Assembly (NCBI RefSeq): GCF_043641665.1
Contig: NC_092180.1
Span: 27,815,391-27,879,390 of the forward strand
From: Enoplosus armatus
Lineage: Eukaryota > Chordata > Actinopteri > Centrarchiformes > Enoplosidae
DNA: 64,000 nucleotides
Direction: 5' to 3'
In this document: in pieces, positions 57,392 through 64,000 of the stretch
How positions within the stretch are numbered: position 1 is the first letter of the stretch
Layout of the letters: every line of letters starts with the position of its first letter
Translations under genes and position numbers: made by a program
Notes under the pieces: model-generated
Told to the model about the DNA's origin: nothing
Databases searched by the model: none
What the model saw: only the letters and a program-made list of their open reading frames with translations

Positions 57392-58115
57392 TTAACCCTT
57401 TAATGACCTTCTCTACCATTTGGTTGAGTGCATTTTGATTTGTCTCGATGAAAAAAATGTTGTACTACTGGGCCGCCACAAATTCCCGGGAGGGGAGCTC
57501 TGCAGTTTTTAGAACCAGACCTTTTCAGGGTCATGTTGGAGGTAGTAAACGGTTGTGGAGTTTTTCGAGGGGGGGGGGCTGAATATTGCCATAGAAAACA
57601 ACAATCCTAAATTGTTGCCTAGAAGATAATTCTAACATTGTTCCATTGTTCATTTCATGAAATGTTTACATCAGTATGATGTTCGTGGACATTGTTTGGA
57701 CGTTATGGATGAAAGCACACATCCTTATGGTGCTAATGATAAGAATTCAACAAAGTCACATTTAAGAACAATAACAGTTCCCCCGAAGGGTTTGCGACGA
57801 TTGAAATGTATAGGAAGTACTGATATGGTTTTCAGAAAGTACGAAGAGATCCATCGTCCCCAAAAAACTGCTGCGCTCATGGATTCATCTTGAAAGAAAT
57901 GTTTCACGTTCATGTCGCGTTACGTGAAATGTCTCATGCCCAGGTTTCACATTTTGAAGCTGAAAAATATGTTTTATTACTCCACTTTAATGGAGAACAA
58001 TCTGGCCCAATCGTGAAAGTGTACTTTTCCTGTAAAATGGACATCTCAGCGATTTGGTAGAGGCTTGGAAAAAGTCGACTTTGTTACCGTTGTTTGTGGA
58101 CCATTGCAGGGTTAA
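57392..58115. mobile_element. Candidate non-autonomous piggyBac-like element with TTAA ends
   Basis: The tetranucleotide TTAA lies at both ends (57392-57395 and 58112-58115), and the termini just inside are CCCTTTAATGACC on the left and, inverted, CCCTGCAATGGTCC on the right. PiggyBac elements insert at TTAA and typically begin CCYT. The 716-bp interior has no transposase. A G run (57570-57579) and two short open frames (57657-57893 plus, 57913-57725 minus) have no recognisable domain. The match between termini is imperfect, so this is a candidate only. Confidence 0.5.
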
Positions 58116-58149
58116 CAAGGAACGAGTGAAATCACCAGTGTGAGGTGCA

Positions 58150-58640
58150 CGCTTGAAAAAGAGCATCTGATCTGAGCATTACAATAACAAACCAGTTTAT
58201 AAAGATGCACGCATTGCAATCGTTTCAGTTTTGATGTGCAAGGAATGATTAATAAACATTCTCACTCTGCGCCTCCCTGCCTCTCCACCCCCCCCCCCAC
58301 CCCCCACCCCGAACCATTGTTTTGCTGCTGAAATCCATAACATTTCTTTTGTTCCCCTACTTTCTGTAAGCCCGCTCTCTTATTTTCCCAAGGCCGAGAA
58401 ACTTCAGACATGAGAACCCCTGATATAAAACCAGGGAAATTTACCTGGGATTAGCAGCCATTGACAAATAACCTTGGTGATAGATGCACAGTAGATTTGG
58501 TTCAAAGCTCTCCCGGCAGCCTCAAAAGAGATTAGTTCACTTCTTATCAGGTCAGCCGCGTCGCCTGGGAAATGTGTTTAAAGTCACATTGATTTATTGA
58601 AAGATTCCCCAATAAGAAGATATCTCTCGACTTAAGGAGT
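58150..58640. promoter_or_regulatory. Candidate conserved non-coding cluster
   Basis: Two unique AT-biased sub-blocks (about 58160-58270, AATGATTAATAAACATTC; and 58380-58640, GATAAATGATT-free but with AAAGAGATTAGTTCAC and ACATTGATTTATTGAAAG) separated by a C-rich run (58287-58311). Inferred. Confidence 0.3.
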
Positions 58641-59041
58641 GTATGCGTGTGTGTTCCTCTGTGTGTCATGTGAACTCGCGCCTCAAATAAATTACACTGC
58701 CTGTTCAAGCTATAAGAAGAAAGAACGGGGGTGGGGGGGGGGGAGAAAAAAAAAATCCACACACAAAGACGTTTTCAACAAACGAGCGGTGCGCTTCAAA
58801 CTAAAAAAGCACTTCTAGATAACTAGTGTTGAATACTTCCACTGGAGAGAGACATCCCCATTCTCCCTCTACCTGTCTCGCCCACTCTCTCAGTCTCTCT
58901 CTCCATTTACCCCATGCTGATAGTGCTGCTGAAAACAGTGATTGTACAGTGTGAGACACAGAGCGACGCTGACAGGGAGGTATAATAAGGCCTCTTTGTT
59001 CCCAGAGAGAGAGAGAGAGAGAGGTAGAGAGACATGCAGAT

Positions 59042-59070
59042 GGGGGGGGGGGGGGGGGGGGGGGGGGGGG
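59042..59070. repeat. Poly-G tract (29)
   Basis: Uninterrupted G run preceded by a GA tract (59006-59023). Confidence 0.92.
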
Positions 59071-59251
59071 TGGGGCAGCTTTCATTTGCACCATTACTTC
59101 TTAAGCGTCATTATCAGGCAAGGAGAGGAGGACTGTGGGAAAACGGGTGTGGGCAGCCAATGAGTGAAATGACAGATCTGACATGTCGCTCACCAGGTCT
59201 ATCTGAGGGATGACATTCTCAATTCTTCTCTCTCGCTCGCTCTCTCTCTCC

Positions 59252-59252
<1 letters not shown>

Positions 59253-59284
<32 letters not shown>
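59253..59284. repeat. (AC)n microsatellite
   Basis: AC tract preceded by a TCTC-rich stretch. Confidence 0.95.
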
Positions 59285-59286
<2 letters not shown>

Positions 59287-59655
59287 TCACCTAAACCTCT
59301 CGTTCACTCGTCCATCTTCGTGTCACTTCTTCCATCCTTTTTGTTAGGTTTTTGATTTTAATATTACTTCATGTGTCCGCCCTAAAAGAGACAAAAAATA
59401 CTTTTTGTCACTTCTGCGTGCGCAAAAGCATGTGGACACGCACAGCGCTCCGCTCGCATGCTGTACCTTGCCGCTGTCCCTTCATTGGAACTAATGGGAA
59501 TCAACCAAAGGAGACAGACAGGGGTGTCCACATACTTTCTCTCTCTCTCTCTCTGTCTGTATGTCTCCTGTAAGTCTTTTCAGTCCTCCCCGTATGCCAT
59601 CCCGGTGGACATTTTATCATCCTTGTGTCCTTTCCTCCCTCTGCCCAGTCTCTCT

Positions 59656-59676
59656 CCCCCCCCCCCCCCCCCCCCC
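59656..59676. repeat. Poly-C tract (21)
   Basis: C run inside a CT-rich stretch (59535-59790). The long Ser/Pro/Leu-rich plus-strand frame (59458-59952) follows from this composition and is not called as a gene. Confidence 0.9.
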
Positions 59677-59959
59677 ACTACCCGTTCCCTGCCGTCATCC
59701 ACATACCTCCATCCCTCCTTTCCCTGTCTCTCTGTCAGTTTTCATTGCTTCCTCCATGCCTTCGTCTATCTCTCCCGCTGTTTGCTTTTAACTCTTGAGT
59801 CATCCGGGACCCCTGGGCAGCTATCCCAGAATGCTGAGCGGCTAACGTCCTGTGGAGTTGCCTTCTGGACAGAGCAGGACAACCGAGCCAGACTCGATCG
59901 GTGCTCGGACTCAACCGTGTATTCAGCCACCGTTACAACCGGAGAAAAATAGGGATCTT

Positions 59960-61370
59960 TCAAAGGTTCTTTGGTTAGGGTGGTGGTTCTATATCGAATT
60001 GCAATAACTACAGCAAACCTCAGATTGTTCAATGTACTACATGTAGCATTGTAACATCAATAAATCATTAACCACCTTCATTTGTCCCACATTAGCGTAA
60101 TTACCACAAACAATGAACCGAGAAGACTGCAGTCTTCGTTTTTACATTGTGTGCCAGGTTGCTTTATGGCACCAAAGGAGATTTATTTAGCACACAGAAT
60201 AGCTATTAAAAGGACTGTTCCTCCAGTTCAAACTGAGGTAAAGCTTCCAGAGTGTCTGGCAGGCACAAAGTGTAGGAAGCAAGAATAAAATGCACAAAAA
60301 CAAGACAAAAGGAGGGAGGAGGGGGGGGGGGGGGTATCCTCATTGTGTCTGGAAGCAACAGGGTAGAGGGAGAATCACTTGTGGAACTACTTTATGTACT
60401 CATTAGTATTTAAAGAAGTTGCAAATACCATGAGGAGCAACAGAAACGTTGAATACTGACAACCAGCGGTCACTTGGCATTACAAGCATTCATTTCACTC
60501 AAGTAAAAGTACATCATTCTTTGTATCAAGAGTAAAGTACTCATTATACATACTCATATGTGTCTTTATTATTGATCTTTCAGCGTGTGAGCAGCACTGT
60601 GCGGCTGTAGTTGGTCGTAGTAGAGCAGATTTGACCTACTTTAAATAACGTTACGTTCATCTGTAACAAATAGAGGGTGATCGCACGTCTGTCATTACTA
60701 TTACTATTATCCTTTTAAATCAGTATTAATACTATTACCACTGCCATTACCATTACTATTACTATTACTAATATTGAGGATTTTGAGCATTTCATTCTGC
60801 GTTGCTTATAGACTGCGCTTGGGGGCAGTGCCACCGACAATCTACCTGAAATGGTCAGTTTTGTTGTGCATGGAGTGACGCCACAAGCGTCCGTGGTTTG
60901 AGAGAGTAAGATGTAACACACACATAATCTGCATTTTTTTTTTGTTAGCTGTCATACAAACAAATGGGTTCGTCCAATGTTGAAGTTCCTGTGTGTGTGT
61001 GGAGCAGTCCCCCCTCCACACCTTCTCTCACACCTGAGCATGACACATAACAAAACAAAACAAAACAAAAAAAAAAAGGACCACGCAAACTCCAGTTCCA
61101 AGTGAGCAAAGCACGAAAAGGGACATGGCTGAACGCTACGCAGTAACGCATATATATCCGAAAACCACAGCGCCGCTGAGTTCCAGAGAAGTTAACACAG
61201 TGTCTCCGTGTCGCTGCTCAAGTGGAAAGCTATAATTAGCGATGGAGTCGCTGCCTGAGTAGTTCAACTATGCACAAAAACATGCAACAACAACGCCGTG
61301 CCTCCATGTAGAATGGAGGGGTAATAATAAGATGACAAGGAATCAGTAGTCAGACATCAATGTTTGAACG
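59960..61370. other. Non-coding stretch, nothing recognised
   Basis: A G run (60321-60334), an ATT/ACT-rich trinucleotide patch (60691-60770) and an AAAAC patch (61050-61078) are the only simple-sequence features. No exon is recognised. Confidence 0.45.
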
Positions 61371-61373
61371 TCC

Positions 61374-61375
<2 letters not shown>

Positions 61376-61417
<42 letters not shown>
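61376..61417. repeat. (AC)n microsatellite
   Basis: Uninterrupted AC tract of about 42 bases. Confidence 0.95.
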
Positions 61418-61418
<1 letters not shown>

Positions 61419-61429
61419 CTCCTCTTTCA

Positions 61430-62560
61430 CTGCAATGTGGCGGTAACAACAGAGATCTCTTGTCCAAATGAAAGGCCATGAGCCTCATGTGTTCATCTAT
61501 AAATGTCCACCCTGTGCGGATAAACAGGCGAGCCGGTGATCGATGCATAACAGAGGGAGAGTCAAAAAGAAAAAAAAACAATATCGCAGCATCAGGGGCC
61601 TGTGCCTATAAAACGCCTGTGATCATTCGACGGGGAAAGGGGAAGAGAGGCAGAGGAGGGGTGGGGGGGGGGTTTCAAGAGACCGAAGATGGATGAAGAA
61701 ATCAATGCGCTCAAACAAATGAGGCACGTATCGAGACACAGACACGAGCACATGCTTGTCACATGCGTCTCATGCACGTGCACCTGCGGGGACAACACGT
61801 CAGTGTGGCAGTCTGGTCTGGCATTACGACTGTTCCGAAAGTGGCGCGCAAACCAAGAGTTATCATCGCACTGTATATGGGATGGTTGTCATCTTTTGTT
61901 TTGTTTCTTGTTTTTTCATTTTCTTGTTTTTTATTTCTTTACTAAGTGTAAGATTTTGATTCATTATAACTGATCCTTTATCTCTCCAACCTGTAACATC
62001 GGGAGTGGCCTCCGCCCAGATGAACATGAGCTTCGAGCTATATCTGGCACAACGCACGTATTGTGCATTGTCCCCGCTAAATAAACAATAAACACGTGTC
62101 CACGGCGCATAAATGCCGGACACGTTTGAGATGACTTCCAAACGCGTCCACCGGGAGACAGCACCGGCGAGTTTGCTCTTCAACTTTTGAAATGAAAATG
62201 ATTTTGGACGCAGCCGTGGTCTTGGTCAGCGTGACTCGAGACAATAAGAACATCCCAAATGAGTACAACACTGTATACATATAAGGAGCCGTGGAAAGCC
62301 ACAGCAAGAATTTTGGGACACACACGTATTCAACGGTATATTGTTTTGTTTTGTTTTTCCTCGTCAAGTGTAGTGTAACAAGTTTATCTCCCGTGAGAGG
62401 CCCCTGACTTTCGGATAAAGTCACATGTTTGCGTTTCAGCCTGACAGTGCCTTGTCGACGTGAGTATGAAACCGATCTGCTGTCCATGTGGCTGGGCTGC
62501 CGGTTATCGCAGAGGGACAGCAATGGAAGTCTGAAGGGGGACGACGAGCAAGAGGGGTAG
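61430..62560. other. Non-coding stretch, nothing recognised
   Basis: The 175-codon minus-strand frame 62604-62077 begins in the CAGA microsatellite and continues with no recognisable domain. I do not call it, but it is the longest non-homopolymeric open frame in this part. Confidence 0.35.
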
Positions 62561-62565
62561 AAACG

Positions 62566-62621
62566 CACGCACGCACACACACACACAGACAGACAGACAG
62601 ACACACAGACAGACAGACAGA
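62566..62621. repeat. (ACGC)(AC)n(CAGA)n compound microsatellite
   Basis: ACGCACGCAC, then an AC tract, then CAGACAGACAGA arrays. GT tracts follow at 62750-62805. Confidence 0.92.
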
Positions 62622-63323
62622 GATGGTTGCATAGGTCTTAGAACAAAGTGTCTGTGTGTGCGTCAAAGAGCGCCGGCCAGCGTCAGTCCAGAGCCGCATC
62701 AAACAAACCGAGCTTTTGGACACAATGATATCGACAGAATGTCAAGCAGTGTGCGTCTGTGTGTGTGTGTGTGTGCACAGCTGTGTGTGTGTGTGTGTGT
62801 GTGTGCGGCATGATTACACCGGTGCATCTCGGTGTGTTTATGCGTGTGCATGTTTGTGCCTCGTCAAAAAAAAACAAAGGAGTCCAAATACACACTCACG
62901 CATGAGCATAAATATCACTGGCTGTCCGTCAACTTCAAACAATGCAGCTGTAATCTATGATAACATAAATACGAGCAGCTGCGGGGAGCCTGAAAGACTG
63001 GCACAGGAAAGAGCACTGAGCGAACCTGGCCTTGCTCTGACGCTTAAAAGGCAAACTTCCCCGGAGACGGCGCAGAAACTGAAATCAGGGTGAAGTTCGG
63101 GGGGCTGAGGAAAGTTGCTGGGCCTGCGGGCCTGAGCTGACGAGAGTCAGTGCGACTGCGAGGCCGCCGGACACGTAAACACCGCGAGGACTCCAAAACC
63201 CCGGAGGCCTGCGCTCCGCTCGGAGTCTACCAGGGTTCTGCCTCTCATCAATAATCCCAGTTGTCAGACCTCCCTGTCGACAAGGTGCAGATCTACATGT
63301 AACCCCCCCACCCTTCCTCTCCA

Positions 63324-63325
<2 letters not shown>

Positions 63326-63360
<35 letters not shown>
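63326..63360. repeat. (AC)n microsatellite
   Basis: Uninterrupted CA tract of about 35 bases. Confidence 0.95.
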
Positions 63361-63361
<1 letters not shown>

Positions 63362-63736
63362 CCAGTCTTTGATCTCTCCCCAGTGGATATATTCTATTTC
63401 CTATTTCCGTCATCACCTGGTTCTGATTTGGGGGTCAGGAGAGGGAGTGCTGGATCGAGGCGGGCTAAATGGCTGTCACTCACACCATCACCGCTGCTAA
63501 CTATCAGCATTTGTTTTAACCCCCCCCCCCTTTTTTCCCTTTTATGCAGCTCATTTTCCCACCTACACTGAATGTGTTCTTTCCTATTAAAAAAAAAGTG
63601 TCGTGACAAATGTCAAGCCCTGCTAATAATACACGGGCTGCACACTTGTGGCCTCGAACGCCCCCTTTTTTCCTCAATAAATGGTTTTAAGGAAACAATC
63701 ATTTGGTGTGTGACAAATTGCAGCGCGGGGGAAACC

Positions 63737-63768
63737 CCCCCCCCCCCCACCACCACCACCACCACCAA
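63737..63768. repeat. Poly-C and (ACC)n compound repeat
   Basis: A C run followed by about six ACC units; poly-Gly/Trp peptides on the minus strand are artefacts. Confidence 0.92.
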
Positions 63769-64000
63769 AGAAGGGAGGACAAAATAAGAAAGAAGTCAGT
63801 GAGGCAAAAGGACAATATCTGACTTTGACCTCTAGATGGTGCTGATCTTTTAGTTGTATGACTCTCAGACGGAGTGCGGATCTGCAAGGACCAGTGTGGC
63901 AGACGGAGCAGTGTTTGCACACACAAACCTGCGTTTTCCAGCTCGGAGCCATGCGTGCACAAAGATGTAGACACGCATGTGTAAGAGAGTCATATTGTGT

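Noticed and set aside
59458..59952. 164-codon plus-strand open frame
   Set aside because: Built on CT-rich and poly-C sequence; the Ser/Pro/Leu bias follows from composition.
62077..62604. 175-codon minus-strand open frame
   Set aside because: Starts inside a CAGA/AC microsatellite (Ser/Val/Cys repeat) and the rest matches nothing I recognise.

Overview
This window looks like non-coding chromosomal DNA from a ray-finned fish, probably a percomorph. Dinucleotide microsatellites, long G:C homopolymers and fish-type interspersed repeats are dense, several repeats resemble families I know from perch-like fish genomes, and nothing has bacterial gene organisation. Nearly all open frames are short, low-complexity or shadows of microsatellites, and I do not annotate them as genes.

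Only two stretches look like genuine host coding sequence, both on the minus strand. Positions 22486-22212 are a 3'-terminal exon encoding one C2H2 zinc finger behind a clear splice acceptor. I read it as znf536, with its paralogue znf516 as the alternative. Positions 44175-44021 are a second, unrecognised terminal exon encoding about 50 His/Asn/Asp-rich residues, followed by a roughly 2.6 kb 3' UTR-like region ending near an AATAAA at 41450-41445. Both exons enter in the same phase, one base supplied by the upstream exon, so they could be alternative last exons of one transcript. Under that model most of the window is intron and 3' flank of a large developmental regulator gene.

Layout: 1-5.3 kb holds a perfect 14-bp inverted repeat and a decayed hAT transposase (3.05-3.86 kb). 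5.4-14.8 kb has putative conserved non-coding AT-rich blocks, hAT-like and LINE-tail remnants, and GA/GT/AC microsatellites. 14.8-19 kb has an unexplained open frame, an interstitial telomere-like repeat and two copies of a percomorph repeat. 19-22.5 kb is the zinc-finger exon and its 3' flank. 22.5-41 kb carries SINE-like and LINE-tail repeats, many microsatellites and, at 40.5 kb, an intact MITE. 41.4-44.2 kb is the second terminal exon and UTR. 44.5-64 kb has a foldback element, a truncated second copy of the MITE, an unclassified repeat family with local direct repeats, a piggyBac-like element flanked by TTAA, and many AT-rich, TAAT-containing blocks that may be developmental enhancers.

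I found no defence system, CRISPR array, operon or confident tRNA/rRNA gene. The most informative signals are the paired terminal exons, the non-autonomous elements with visible ends, and the unclassified 52.6/55.4 kb repeat family. Family assignments were made by eye without database searches.
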